Source: Longimicrobiales bacterium (GTDB lineage Bacteria > Gemmatimonadota > Gemmatimonadetes > Longimicrobiales > Gaopeijiaceae). Taken from it: 64,000 nt of DNA. A model generated the notes under the pieces. The model was not told where the DNA came from and searched no databases. It saw nothing but the letters and a program-made list of their open reading frames with translations. The stretch lies in NCBI GenBank assembly GCA_951828585.1, contig OX639991.1:3888001-3952000 (forward strand), read 5' to 3'. Shown here in pieces: positions 1 to 9,039 of the stretch (positions are counted from its first letter, which is position 1; each line of letters opens with the position of its first letter). The position numbers and the translations under genes are program-made.

Positions 1-165
1 GGCCAGGACGGCCGAGCGGTTGCCGCGGGCGACGGCGCGCGGATTCGAAATCACCCGTTCGCGGGTCACTTCGGCAAGGAAGGAGACCTCGCGGCCCCCG
101 GCCCGGGCGACCTCGTCGCGGATGGCGCGGGCGGCCTCCGGGGCGAGCCGGAGGGGGAGGTCCAT
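1..165 (-). CDS. Partial CDS, N-terminus only; possibly the RadC/JAB-like head of a DinG-type helicase
   Basis: An open frame runs from an ATG at 163-165 on the minus strand to the window edge, giving the first 55 residues. It begins MDLPLRLAPEAARAIRDEV and continues with RAGGREVSFLAEV and ARGNRSAVLA. From memory, this pattern resembles the small regulatory or JAB-like N-terminal domain in front of some DinG-like helicases. That is a weak recollection and no catalytic motif is inside the window. There is no clear ribosome binding site before the ATG. The identity is tentative; the open frame is clear. Confidence 0.4.
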   Translation of the reverse strand, partial: MDLPLRLAPEAARAIRDEVARAGGREVSFLAEVTRERVISNPRAVARGNRSAVLA

Positions 166-170
166 CACGG

Positions 171-189
171 GTTAGCTGACTTAGCTAAC
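171..189. promoter_or_regulatory. 7-bp inverted repeat between two minus-strand genes
   Basis: GTTAGCT is followed by five bases and then AGCTAAC, a perfect dyad in the short gap between the gene ending at 215 and the partial gene starting at 165. There is no T-run, so an operator is as likely as a terminator. Nothing else supports a specific role. Confidence 0.3.
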
Positions 190-214
190 TTTCTAGCCAA
201 GTTGGGTCGCCCCA

Positions 215-1549
215 TCACGTCTTCAGCTTCTTCTTCTTCGCGGCCGGAAAGAGCACGTTGTTGAGGATGAGTCGGTAGCCGGGCGAGTTGGGGTGCAGCG
301 CCAGGTCGGTGGGCGGATCGCCGATCTGGTGCTCGGGGTCCTCGGGGTCGTGGCCGCCGTAATAGGTCCATGTCCCTTCGCCCAGGCTACCGTGGATGTA
401 CTTGGCCCAGGTCCCCTCGATGCCGAGCTTCACCACCCCGGGCTTGAGGCGGTCGATGGCGAACGAGGTGGTCAGCCCGTAGAAGTCCGCCAGCACCGAT
501 TCGTGGCTCTGCGTGAGCATGGCCGGGACGGGGTCGAACTTGGCGGAGAAGTCGAAGAGGCTGAAGGCGCCGAGCTGCTTCTTCCACGGCGTGTTGACCT
601 GGTGCCCGTCGATGTCGGAGAAGGAGTTGACGGAGGGAGAGAACTGGATCCGGGCGTCGTGGAAGGCCATCGCGAGCCCCCAGTCGACCTTGGCGTCGGC
701 GTCGGCGTCGGGCGGCGTCCCGTCGGAGTAGGCCGCGGCGATGTCGACCGAGGCGGCCGCGAGCGCCAGCTCCAGGGTCTCGGTCGCGGAACACATGGCG
801 AAGAGGAAGCCTCCCTGGTCCACGTAGTCGCGGATCGCGCGGCTGACCGCCTTTTTGAGCGCGGGCACGTCCGGGTAGCCCAGATCGCGCGCGGCCTCCT
901 CGTTGCGCGCCACCTCCTCCTCCAGCCACGGCGCCCCGGCATATGTGATGTAGAACTTGGAGTACTGGCCCGTGAAGTCCTCGTGGTGCAGGTGCAGCCA
1001 CTCGAAGTCGTCGAGGCCGCCCTGCAGGACCTCGATGTCCCAGATCTTCTCGTAGGGGATCTCGGCGTAGTCGAGGGCCATGGTGACGGCGTCGTCCCAG
1101 GGGGCGCTGTTGGGCGGCGTGTAGATCGCGACGCGGGTGGCCTTTTCGAGAACCACCGACTCCATGTTCGACTGGGCGATGATCCCCCGGATGCGCGCCT
1201 CGTCGGCCACCCCGACAGGTTGGATGGTGACGCCCATGAGCGCCGCCTGCCGCCGCGTCCCCTCGGTGTCGGGGAGGAAGAAGGCGCCGCCCTGGAAGTT
1301 GAGCAGCCACTCGGCGCGGCCGTCCTGTTCCAGCACCCGGTAGGCGAGGCCGTACGCCTTGAGGTGGTCGGTCTGGCCGCGGTCCATGGGGACGAGGAGG
1401 AGCTGCGCGGCGGCGTTGTCCGCGCCGCCGGCCACCGTGATCACGAAGGTGGCAGCCGTCAGGATACGGGCTCGGCGCGTCATCGCGCAAACCCGGCCGC
1501 CGCGACCACCACGGCCGCCGCCAGCTGCCAACCTCGCGCGAAGCGTCAC
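215..1549 (-). CDS. Conserved secreted protein of the family often labelled asparagine synthetase B
   Basis: This is a secreted protein of up to 444 residues. A hydrophobic signal segment ending near GGADNAAAQ is followed by LLLVPMDRGQTDHLKAYGL and WLLNFQGGAFFLP. This opening is typical of a family in Bacteroidota and Gemmatimonadota that databases often call asparagine synthetase B. No N-terminal catalytic Cys or ATP-pyrophosphatase loop is visible, so that enzyme name should not be trusted. The GTG at 1547-1549 forms a GTGA overlap with the upstream gene. An ATG at 1483 gives a cleaner signal peptide and is an equally plausible start. It is the last gene of the DUF4159-DUF4175-TPR operon, and the C-terminus is Lys-rich. 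Its function is unknown. Confidence 0.7.
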   Translation of the reverse strand: MTLRARLAAGGGRGGRGGRVCAMTRRARILTAATFVITVAGGADNAAAQLLLVPMDRGQTDHLKAYGLAYRVLEQDGRAEWLLNFQGGAFFLPDTEGTRRQAALMGVTIQPVGVADEARIRGIIAQSNMESVVLEKATRVAIYTPPNSAPWDDAVTMALDYAEIPYEKIWDIEVLQGGLDDFEWLHLHHEDFTGQYSKFYITYAGAPWLEEEVARNEEAARDLGYPDVPALKKAVSRAIRDYVDQGGFLFAMCSATETLELALAAASVDIAAAYSDGTPPDADADAKVDWGLAMAFHDARIQFSPSVNSFSDIDGHQVNTPWKKQLGAFSLFDFSAKFDPVPAMLTQSHESVLADFYGLTTSFAIDRLKPGVVKLGIEGTWAKYIHGSLGEGTWTYYGGHDPEDPEHQIGDPPTDLALHPNSPGYRLILNNVLFPAAKKKKLKT

Positions 1550-3192
1550 CCCGCGCCCCCGGCCCGGATCCGGTCCAGCTCCCGGCGCGCGCCCGGCACG
1601 ACGGGACTGTCCGGGTGCCCCACGATGAGGGCTTCCAGAATGCCTAGCGCCTCGTCGCGGCCCCCGGGCTCCAACGCCACCGCACGGGCAAGCATCAGCG
1701 CGGCTTCGGGGTATTCGCGCGCGTCCCGGTGTTCAGCCACGATGCGGCGCCGAAACGCCGTGGCCTCGGCGCCAAGGCCCGCCTGGTCGGCGGCACGGGC
1801 GCCCAGCGCCAGAATGGCGGGCCGGTCCGGCGCGGGGACCCGGTCGATCCCCTCCCGCACGATCCTCACCGCCTCGTCGGGACGGCCGCGGTGCCGTGCG
1901 ATGGCGGCCTTCGCGGCCAGCGCGGCGCCCACCGTCGTGACCTCGCTCAGGGCGAGCGCCAGGTCGAGCATCTCGGTGGCGAAGGACGGGGCGAGGTCGG
2001 GCAGCGCGGCCTGCAGCGCGGCGATGCCGTCGGGGATGGCACCGCCTTCGAGAAGGAGGAAGGCGCGTTCGAGGGCGGCGCCGGGACCGTCGATGCCGTC
2101 CAGCACCGCGAGCGCGGCTTCGCGCATCCCCTGGGCGAGGAGGCGGGGGGCGAGGGTGGCGGCAAGTTCGTCCAGATCGGTGGACCCGGGGTGCTCTTCC
2201 CGGAACGTGGCCAGTGCGGTAGCCGCCTCCTCGGGGTCTCCGGCTGCGACCCGGATGCGGAGTTCCTCGGCCCACGCGGAGGTGCGATCGGAGGTGCCAG
2301 GCGGGTAGAGATCCGTGATGCGGACCCGTGCCTCGAGCGCGGCGGCGGTGTCCCCGGCGGCGAGCGCCAGCGCGGCCGCGACCTCCAGACCGGGCAGGGT
2401 GACCGGGTCCGACATCAGCGCCGCGACGATCGCCGCACTGACCGGCGCCGATTCCTCGCCCAGTTCCTCCAGACGCCCCTGGATGTCGGCCTCGCGCTCC
2501 GGGTCCAACCGCAACGCGCGCGCCCATGCCGCTGCTCCCTCGTCGGCGCGCTTCGCCGCGATCAGCGCATCCCCCAGCTCGACCAGCATGCGGGGCGAGT
2601 CCCCCAGAGCGGCCAGCCCTTCCTGGATGACCTCGGCGGCCTCGCCCGGCCCGAGAGCCTCGCGCAGCGCCCGCGCCCCGTCGCGGTAGGGATCGGGAGC
2701 GTCCGGCACCGCCGCGATCCACTGCCGCACCGTCTCCTTGAGCTCGTCCTCGCGGCCGGTCTCGGTCAGAACCTTCAACTTCAGCGCCCACACATGGTTC
2801 GCCGCGGGCTGGTCGGCCAGACGGGCATCCAGGACGGGCAGCAGGTCGGCGATGCGCTCGTCGGCGCGCAGCACCCGTTCCAGCGACAGGATCGCCGACG
2901 ACGAACGCGGCTGCCGCTTGAGGAGCTCGCGCAGTGTGGCCTCGGCCTCCGCGAGCTCGCCGCGTGCCTCATGGGTGGAGGCTTCGCGGAGCATGCGGTT
3001 CTCCTCGCGCCGGTCCGGGCGGCGCTGGGCGTCCAGGGGCGGGGTGGCAGTCAGCGCAATGGCTCCGAGGAGACAGAGCAGGACCGCTGGCCGCGCGTGG
3101 CGGCGGGTCACGAACCGCGGCCGGCGCCCGGACCACTCGGTCCGTAGAGAGCACCGGGGCGGCTGTCCGACATCACCGCTCCAACGCGTCAC
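1546..3192 (-). CDS. Exported tetratricopeptide-repeat protein
   Basis: This is a 548-residue helical, Ala/Leu/Glu-rich protein with degenerate TPR-type repeats through most of its length, for example EARGELAEAEATLRELLKRQ and ADEGAAAWARALRLDPE. A signal-like segment (residues about 34-55, ending PPLDAQ) predicts export, so it probably works as a periplasmic scaffold. The start is the GTG at 3190-3192: it overlaps the previous stop as GTGA and has a purine-rich Shine-Dalgarno tract (GGGAGGGAGAGGGG) just upstream. A GTG at 3111 would put the signal peptide at the N-terminus but lacks a ribosome site. It lies third in a coupled envelope operon. No enzymatic motif was seen. Confidence 0.75.
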   Translation of the reverse strand: MTRWSGDVGQPPRCSLRTEWSGRRPRFVTRRHARPAVLLCLLGAIALTATPPLDAQRRPDRREENRMLREASTHEARGELAEAEATLRELLKRQPRSSSAILSLERVLRADERIADLLPVLDARLADQPAANHVWALKLKVLTETGREDELKETVRQWIAAVPDAPDPYRDGARALREALGPGEAAEVIQEGLAALGDSPRMLVELGDALIAAKRADEGAAAWARALRLDPEREADIQGRLEELGEESAPVSAAIVAALMSDPVTLPGLEVAAALALAAGDTAAALEARVRITDLYPPGTSDRTSAWAEELRIRVAAGDPEEAATALATFREEHPGSTDLDELAATLAPRLLAQGMREAALAVLDGIDGPGAALERAFLLLEGGAIPDGIAALQAALPDLAPSFATEMLDLALALSEVTTVGAALAAKAAIARHRGRPDEAVRIVREGIDRVPAPDRPAILALGARAADQAGLGAEATAFRRRIVAEHRDAREYPEAALMLARAVALEPGGRDEALGILEALIVGHPDSPVVPGARRELDRIRAGGAG

Positions 3193-6100
3193 CGTCCCCT
3201 CTCCCTCCCCGCTTCCCCACCCCCGCGCCGGTTCAGACGCTCGAAATACTTCACCACCAGCGCCCGTTGCGCCGGCGGCAGCGCCTGCAACGCGGCCGCG
3301 CTGGGAAGCGCATACCGCAGCACGTTCAGATCCCCGGCGCCGAGCGCGCTCACGCCCTCCCGGTTGAAGGCGCCCGGCTGCTCCGATTCCCGCTCCTCCG
3401 ATTCCTCGTCGCGCTCCAGGGTGCGCCCCGCGTCCAGCAGGCGGTGGAAGAGCCGCTCCTGGCGCCGCAGCACTTCGGGGTCCAGCCGGCCGCCCGCCAG
3501 CGCCTCGGCCAGGCGCCGCGCCTCTTCGGCAAGGGCTGACAGGTCACCGAGCGGGTCGCCCTCCTCCGTCCCCTCCTGGTTCATTTCGTCCAGCTCCTCG
3601 GCCACCTGCTCCTGGCGTTCCGCCACCTCCTCGACCTGCTCCTTGAGCGTCTCCTGGCCGAGCCGCATCGGGGTCAGCGCGGAGGCGTCCTGCATGATCT
3701 CGCCCTGCTGCTCGGCGAGCTGCTGGAGCTGCTGCATCATCTGCTCGGAGGCCGACGCGGCGCCCTGCGGCTGACCCTGTTGCTGTCCCGAGGTCATGGC
3801 CATTTGGGCCACCTCGTTCAGGGTGCGCACCACCTGCTCGGCCGCAGCCGCCGGCGACGGGCCCTGGGTGCGCGGGTTTTCCATGGCGGCAATGGTGCCG
3901 TCGAGCTGCTCCATGGCCTTTCCGACCGCGGTAAGGAGGTCGCGCGCCCCCGGAGCGGCCATCTCGGTGTCCTGGGCGTAGTTCTCGGCCAGGTTGCGCA
4001 GACCCTGCGCGATCGCGGCCTCGTCGCCCCGCAGCGCGGCCAGTTCGGCCGGGCTTGCCCCGTGCATCTCGCCGCGCAGCTCGGTCTGGCGGCGGGCCAG
4101 CGCCAGCGCGTCGGCGGCCGTCCGGCCCAGCGCCGCGCGAATCGCCTCCATCTGCTGCATCTGCATCTGCATCTGCGCCTGGTTGAGCTGCTGCGCCACC
4201 TGCGACAGGTCTCCCGCCGCCTGCTGCGCCTGCTGGCCGGCGTTCTGCTGCTGCCCCTGCTGGGCCATCTGCGCGGCCTGCTGCATCTGCTCGCGGGCCT
4301 GCGAGAGCTGCCGGCTCGCCTCCTGGACTCCCGCGCCCGCCTGCATCTGGCCCGCCTCCTGAACCCGCTGCTCCAGCTCCTCCAGTTGCTGCTGCAGCTC
4401 CTCGGCCCGCGCCTCGAGCGCTTCCTGCTGTTCGGCCCGGAGCGCTTCCTCACCACCCTCCAGCATGGCCTTGGCCAGAATCTCCTGCTCTTCGGCCAGC
4501 TCCTCGGCCTCCTGGCCGGTCGCACGGAAATCCTGCTCGATCGCGGCGTCGCGGAACTGCTCCAAGGAGTCCTCCAGGCGTTGGCGGAGCCGCTCCTGGT
4601 CCTCCGCCATCCGCTCCAGCGCCGCGGCAAGCTCGTCGGGGTCCATCTGCGACAGCTGCTCGGCGAGGGCGTCCAGCTCCTCGGCCCCGTCCTCCGGCGC
4701 GGCCTGGTCCAGCAACTCCTCCAGCTCCCCGATCCGCTCCTGCAGCTCCGGGTCGGCGAGCCCCGCGTCACGCAGCGCGTCGCGCAGCCCGGCGAGTTCG
4801 CGCTGCAGCGAGTCCAACGCGGCCATCATCTCTTCCTGGCGCTCGAGTGCGACGGCGATCTCCTCGCGGTCCTCGAAGCGGGCCTGGTCCTCGCGCCCGT
4901 CGCGATTGCCCTCGGCTTCGCTGCGAGCCTGGAGGTCGCGCGTCTCCTCTTCGGCGCGGCGGGCCTCCTCGGCCAGCTCCTCCACGCCCTCGGCCGCCTT
5001 GCTCAGCTCCTCCTCGGCCGCGCGTTCCAGCTCGGTCGCGCCCCCGATCCACAGCGCGTACTCAACGCTCTCGCGCACACGCGGCACGGGGTTGTTGTCG
5101 ACCGCGCGGGCCAGGTAGCGGATGGTGTCGCCCGGCGTGAGCGTCCAGGTGGAGACATCGAGAACCGGACGCACGATCGCCCCCGCCGAGCCCCCCAGCT
5201 CGACCCGGTGCACAATCGGCTCCCCCGCCTCGCCGAACGCGCTGATCCGCCGCACCACGATCTCGACGCGCTCGATCCCGTAGTCGTCACCCGCGTGGAT
5301 CACGAGCGGCTGGCGCAGGTCGACCGGCATGATCGTGTCGACCCCCGGATAGACGATCCCGACCTGGGGGGGCAGGTCCGGGACGACCTCGATCACCAGC
5401 GGACCGGGCGAGGCCGCCGCCTCTCCGCCCGCCGCGTCGCTGAACCGCCACGTGTAGGTGCCCGAACGGGACGGAACCCAGCCGCCCTCGAAGTCCGCGC
5501 CGCGCACCTCGAGGTCCAGCACCGTGCGCCCCTCCTCGTCGAGCAGCGTGCCGGCGCCGATCGCGCGGCTGCCCCGGCCACGCAGGCGAAGGTGGGTCCC
5601 CGCCGGGATGGCCAGATCGGGGACCTCGTTCTGGTACTCGCCGGGGGGGATGCCAGTGTGGGGGGGATGGGTGATCTCGACGGTGAACTCGTTCACGAAG
5701 AGCGGGTCGACCGGGGTGAGGACGTGGACATCGCTCGCCGCTCCGTCCGGCGCCTCGATCCAGTAGCGCGTCTCGGCGTGGACCGGCGGCAGGGTGGCCT
5801 GGCCGGCGCCTTCCGCCAGGGCGATGGTCTCCGCGCGGGTGACCTGGCCGGTCACGTCCCAGCGCAGCGTCACACTGTCGCGCAGAGGGGCGTGCGCGGT
5901 GATGTCGAGGACCGCGCCCCGCGCGACCTCGATCGTGCCGGGCTCGACGGTGACCGGGGGAAGCACGGGCTCGACCAGCACGGCGAGGGGGCTCAGAAGG
6001 CCGCCCCAGGCGCTGACGGTGCGCGCGGGGGCCAGCGCCAACACGAGGAGCGCGGCCGGCAGGGCGGCCAGGAACGCGGTCACGCCACGCCGAACCCGCC

Positions 6101-6548
6101 GCCCGACCCGATCGCCAAGCGGCCCCGCCAGCGCCTTCGAGTCCCCCCGGAGACGGCTCCCGACCTGCTCGATGGCCAGATCGCGCAGCCCCGGCGAGGT
6201 GCCCGGCGGCGCGAAGCGCGACAGCTCCAGGCCTCCCAGCACCGCACCCTCGTCCAGCCCGGCGATCCCGTCCATGGCTCGGGTGACCCGGTGCTCGGCG
6301 CACCAGTGCCGTCCCAGCCGGCGCCACGCCCAGACCCCGGCCGGGACGATGGCCGCGATCAGCACCACGATCAGGAGCGGGCCGGGACTCCCCGCGCTCC
6401 ATCCGCCCCCCCCCGCCACCGCCACCGCCACGAGTAGCAACGCCAGCACGGCCGCGCCGCACCACGCCGCCACCATGACCCCCAGCGACCGGGACAGGTA
6501 CCCGCGCACGCCCTCGACGGCACGCGCGATCCGGGTGGCCGCGCTCAC
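3189..6548 (-). CDS. DUF4175-family membrane protein with very long coiled coil
   Basis: This is a protein of about 1,119 residues. Two transmembrane helices lie near residues 22-44 and 56-74 and a third near 158-176. A beta-rich extracytoplasmic part follows (residues about 190-490, with VDPLFVNEFTVEITHPP). A very long acidic coiled coil covers residues about 500-1000, including a Gln/Met-rich stretch. The architecture matches DUF4175 proteins, which are usually found beside DUF4159 and MoxR/VWA genes. The start is the GTG at 6546-6548, which makes a GTGA overlap with the DUF4159 gene and has AGGTGG upstream. An extension to 6650 would run far into the upstream gene and was rejected. It is probably an inner-membrane anchor for an envelope complex; biochemical function is unknown. 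Confidence 0.8.
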   Translation of the reverse strand: MSAATRIARAVEGVRGYLSRSLGVMVAAWCGAAVLALLLVAVAVAGGGGWSAGSPGPLLIVVLIAAIVPAGVWAWRRLGRHWCAEHRVTRAMDGIAGLDEGAVLGGLELSRFAPPGTSPGLRDLAIEQVGSRLRGDSKALAGPLGDRVGRRVRRGVTAFLAALPAALLVLALAPARTVSAWGGLLSPLAVLVEPVLPPVTVEPGTIEVARGAVLDITAHAPLRDSVTLRWDVTGQVTRAETIALAEGAGQATLPPVHAETRYWIEAPDGAASDVHVLTPVDPLFVNEFTVEITHPPHTGIPPGEYQNEVPDLAIPAGTHLRLRGRGSRAIGAGTLLDEEGRTVLDLEVRGADFEGGWVPSRSGTYTWRFSDAAGGEAAASPGPLVIEVVPDLPPQVGIVYPGVDTIMPVDLRQPLVIHAGDDYGIERVEIVVRRISAFGEAGEPIVHRVELGGSAGAIVRPVLDVSTWTLTPGDTIRYLARAVDNNPVPRVRESVEYALWIGGATELERAAEEELSKAAEGVEELAEEARRAEEETRDLQARSEAEGNRDGREDQARFEDREEIAVALERQEEMMAALDSLQRELAGLRDALRDAGLADPELQERIGELEELLDQAAPEDGAEELDALAEQLSQMDPDELAAALERMAEDQERLRQRLEDSLEQFRDAAIEQDFRATGQEAEELAEEQEILAKAMLEGGEEALRAEQQEALEARAEELQQQLEELEQRVQEAGQMQAGAGVQEASRQLSQAREQMQQAAQMAQQGQQQNAGQQAQQAAGDLSQVAQQLNQAQMQMQMQQMEAIRAALGRTAADALALARRQTELRGEMHGASPAELAALRGDEAAIAQGLRNLAENYAQDTEMAAPGARDLLTAVGKAMEQLDGTIAAMENPRTQGPSPAAAAEQVVRTLNEVAQMAMTSGQQQGQPQGAASASEQMMQQLQQLAEQQGEIMQDASALTPMRLGQETLKEQVEEVAERQEQVAEELDEMNQEGTEEGDPLGDLSALAEEARRLAEALAGGRLDPEVLRRQERLFHRLLDAGRTLERDEESEERESEQPGAFNREGVSALGAGDLNVLRYALPSAAALQALPPAQRALVVKYFERLNRRGGGEAGRERGR

Positions 6549-7279
6549 GACGCCACCTGCGACATGGCAAAGACGAAGATGTTGACGCCCATCCTGAGCG
6601 CGTCCTCTCTGACCTCCGGCGGGTCCTCGTGCACGTCCGGGTCCTCCCAACCGTCCCCCAGGTCCGTCTCGTACGTATAGATCACAACGAGCCGGCCCTG
6701 ATGGAAGATACCAAAAGCCTGCGGCGGCGCGCCGTCGTGCTCGTGGATCTTGGGCAGACCTTCGGTGAAGTCGTAGGGGGCGTGGAAGACGGGGTGGCCG
6801 GGCGGGAGTTCAACGAGCTCCCTGTCCGGGAAGACGCGCCCCATCTCACGGCGGAAGGACTCGTCCAGGCCGTAGTTGTCGTCGGCGTGGAGGAAGCCGC
6901 CGCCCAGCAGGTAGCGCCGGAGCGCGAGCCGTTCCTCGTCGGTGAAGCGGACGTTGCCGTGCCCGGTCATGTAGAGGAAGGGGAAATCGCGCAGGGCGGG
7001 GTCGGTGGGACGGACCGCGACTTCACGGTCGGCGGTGGGGATGCCGGTGCGCTCGCGCACCTCGGCCAGGAGGTTGGGGAGGGAGGAGGGGTTGGCGTAC
7101 CAGTCGCCGCCCCCGTCGTACTGGAGGCGTGCGATGGTGACGGGGCCGGTTCCCTGGCCGTGGAGGGGGGGCGTGCAGACCGCCAGCATGGCTGCCAGCC
7201 CTACAGCTAATCCACCGGTCCGTCCGCTGCCGGTCCTCGCACAGACCCATATATACCTACGATATAACCATACACCCAT
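6545..7279 (-). CDS. DUF4159 domain-containing secreted protein
   Basis: This protein of about 244 residues has an N-terminal hydrophobic signal (LAVGLAAMLAVCTPPLHGQ) and a DUF4159 core with FLYMTGHGNVRFTDEER, GGFLHADDNYG and a C-terminal VIYTYETDLGDGWEDP. DUF4159 has a Rossmann or ThuA-like fold of unknown function and commonly accompanies DUF4175. The ATG at 7279 is used because it is the first in-frame start close to the signal peptide. The first codons are unusually AT-rich (TATATCGTAGGTATATAT), so this stretch may really be promoter sequence with a later start. It is the first gene of a four-gene coupled operon. Confidence 0.75.
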   Translation of the reverse strand: MGVWLYRRYIWVCARTGSGRTGGLAVGLAAMLAVCTPPLHGQGTGPVTIARLQYDGGGDWYANPSSLPNLLAEVRERTGIPTADREVAVRPTDPALRDFPFLYMTGHGNVRFTDEERLALRRYLLGGGFLHADDNYGLDESFRREMGRVFPDRELVELPPGHPVFHAPYDFTEGLPKIHEHDGAPPQAFGIFHQGRLVVIYTYETDLGDGWEDPDVHEDPPEVREDALRMGVNIFVFAMSQVAS

Positions 7280-7320
7280 ACGCCAACTTCGCACGATCGC
7301 GCCACGGCACCGCGGGCTCG

Positions 7321-8205
7321 TCACGCGTCCCCACCCTCCCCCGCTCCCCCCTTCACCCGCATCACCGCCTCGTACGCCGCACCCCGCGTCACCCCGGAGC
7401 GCCTGGCCACCTCCTTCGCGGCGGCGGTCGGGGCCAGACCCGCGTTTAGGGCCTCCCCGGCCAGCGCCTCGATCGCGGCCGCATCCGCGCTTCCCGTCCC
7501 CCCGGAACTCCCCTCCACCACGACCGTCACTTCGCCACGCGGGGGGTGTGCCCGGAAGTGGCGGGCACCCTCGGCCGGGGTCCCGCGGAAGACCTCCTCG
7601 TGCACCTTGGTCATCTCGCGGCACACCGCGATGCGGCGTTCGGGTGCGGTGGCTTTCGCGCGGGCCGCCAGGTCGTCCAGCAGGCCGGCCAGTCGTGAAG
7701 GAGACTCGAACATCACAGTCGTCTCGGTGGCGTCGATGATTCGCTCCAGCGCTCGGGCCCGCTTTCCCGCCTTGCGCGGCAGAAACCCCACAAAGGTGAA
7801 CGGGACACAAGGTAAGCCCGATGCCACCAGTCCCGCGAGGATCGCCGACGGTCCGGGAATCGGCACCACAGCGTGGCCGTCCGCGATGGCGGCGTTCACC
7901 ACGCGCTCGCCGGGATCCGACAGCAGCGGCGTGCCGGCATCCGAGACCAGCGCGACGGGATTGCCCGCGGCCAGCCAGCGGCGCGCCCGGGACACGCGGC
8001 TGGCCTCGTTGTGCGCATGCAGCGAGACCGGACGGGTGGCGACCCCGATGTGGGCGAGGAGGACCCGCGCCCGGCGTGTGTCCTCGGCCAGGATGTGATC
8101 GGCGGCGGCCAGGATCTCTCGCGCGCGCGCCGAAAGATCGGCCAAGTTGCCGATCGGCGTGGCCACGATGTACAGCCTCCCGGGCCCTGTCCGGGTCACC
8201 CCCAT
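7321..8205 (-). CDS. rsmI: 16S rRNA (cytidine-1402-2'-O)-methyltransferase RsmI
   Basis: This SAM-dependent methyltransferase makes the 2'-O-methyl mark on C1402 in the 16S rRNA decoding centre. The 294-residue length is normal. The tetrapyrrole-methylase fold is marked by LYIVATPIGNLADLS, AEDTRRARVLL, VALVSDAGTPLLSDPG, PIPGPSAILAGLVASGLP and FVGFLPRK. The C-terminal helical domain is present. The ATG at 8205 precedes the glycine motif directly. The upstream gap contains a repeat element with a strong dyad that faces this gene. RsmI is cytoplasmic and acts on the assembled 30S subunit. Confidence 0.95.
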   Translation of the reverse strand: MGVTRTGPGRLYIVATPIGNLADLSARAREILAAADHILAEDTRRARVLLAHIGVATRPVSLHAHNEASRVSRARRWLAAGNPVALVSDAGTPLLSDPGERVVNAAIADGHAVVPIPGPSAILAGLVASGLPCVPFTFVGFLPRKAGKRARALERIIDATETTVMFESPSRLAGLLDDLAARAKATAPERRIAVCREMTKVHEEVFRGTPAEGARHFRAHPPRGEVTVVVEGSSGGTGSADAAAIEALAGEALNAGLAPTAAAKEVARRSGVTRGAAYEAVMRVKGGAGEGGDA

Positions 8206-8225
8206 GAGGCCCTACGGGCAGCTTG

Positions 8226-8320
8226 CGGAAATATGTAAACTATACATGACATAATGTAATGCCGTTATTACATTGTGAACAATCCCATCCCGGTTCACCG
8301 GACCCATGCATCTGGACTGC
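8226..8320 (-). repeat. Interspersed leader-like element (copy 1) with ATGTAA/TTACAT dyad
   Basis: Read on the minus strand, this element contains a REP-like GCAGTCC arm, ATGCAT, a CCGGTGAACCGG stretch, and a core at 8233-8279. The core starts TTCACAATGTAAT and contains an 8-bp perfect inverted repeat (AATGTAAT, six bases, ATTACATT). Related copies lie at 18773-18925 and 56505-56645. All three sit directly upstream of a gene and in its orientation, here rsmI. This AT-rich island is unlike the surrounding DNA and probably holds promoter signals. Confidence 0.6.
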
Positions 8321-8422
8321 CGGGCCCTCCGCTTGCAGATTGCGGTTCCACAACTGGATGCGCTCCACACAACCGGGCGCCCCCACCGTTCCAGCAGCCC
8401 ATCCCTCGGGCAAGGAGACAGA

Positions 8423-8983
8423 ATGAGAAGAATGAACCTGCTAGTGCTGGCCCTGGCATCCGCGTTTATGCTGGCTCCCGCCAACCTGGAAGCGCAGAAC
8501 TGCTGGACCAGGGGTGACACTGCCGACCGACCCAGCCCGCTCGATTCCGCCGTGGTGACGATGGGCGACGATGTGGTGAAGGTCTGCTACGGCGCCCCCT
8601 CGGCGAAGGGCCGCACCATGGTGGGGGACGGCGGCGTGCATCCCTTCGGCCAGCCGTGGCGGACAGGCGCCAACGAGGCAACGGCGATCCACCTCCCCTT
8701 CGCGGCCACCGTGGCCGGTGTCGCCGTTGCGGCCGGGTCCTATTCGATCTACACGGTCCCGGGGGCGGACTCCTGGGGGATTCACATCAACTCCGTGGCC
8801 GACCGGTGGGGCACTCAGATGAACGCGGCCAACGACGTAGGCACGGGCACGGCGCCCGCGTTCGCGAACGACCACGTGGAGACGCTCGACATGACCTTCG
8901 AGAACGCCTCCGCCGACGCGGCGACGCTGGTCCTTCGCTGGGAGAGCTACAGGGTCGAGATCCCCGTCGCCCGCGGTAACTGA
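8423..8983 (+). CDS. DUF2911 family secreted protein
   Basis: This 186-residue protein begins with a signal peptide ([20 protein letters not shown]). The DUF2911 domain follows, with [46 protein letters not shown] and a C-terminal [14 protein letters not shown]2911 proteins are periplasmic or secreted, are widespread in Bacteroidota and Gemmatimonadota, and have no assigned reaction. The ATG at 8423 has AAGGAG six bases upstream, which decides the start over the longer frame from 8306. It is divergent from rsmI and probably monocistronic. Confidence 0.88.
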   Translation: MRRMNLLVLALASAFMLAPANLEAQNCWTRGDTADRPSPLDSAVVTMGDDVVKVCYGAPSAKGRTMVGDGGVHPFGQPWRTGANEATAIHLPFAATVAGVAVAAGSYSIYTVPGADSWGIHINSVADRWGTQMNAANDVGTGTAPAFANDHVETLDMTFENASADAATLVLRWESYRVEIPVARGN

Positions 8984-9039
8984 CCCTCTCGCGGGGAGTA
9001 GTCACCCGAGGGCGTGGGGAGAAAGTCCTCCGCGGGCCG

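Noticed and set aside
215-1549. Calling the secreted protein asparagine synthetase
   Set aside because: It has a signal peptide, and no amidotransferase Cys or ATP-pyrophosphatase motif was seen.
293-2308. Long plus-strand open frame of 671 codons opposite the secreted AsnB-like and TPR genes
   Set aside because: It is a high-GC shadow: residues are dominated by Arg, Gly, Ala and Val with no motifs, and the minus-strand genes there have signal peptides and coherent domains.
3780-6437. 885-codon frame antisense to the DUF4175 gene
   Set aside because: His/Leu/Arg-rich complement of a coiled-coil gene; no recognisable domain.
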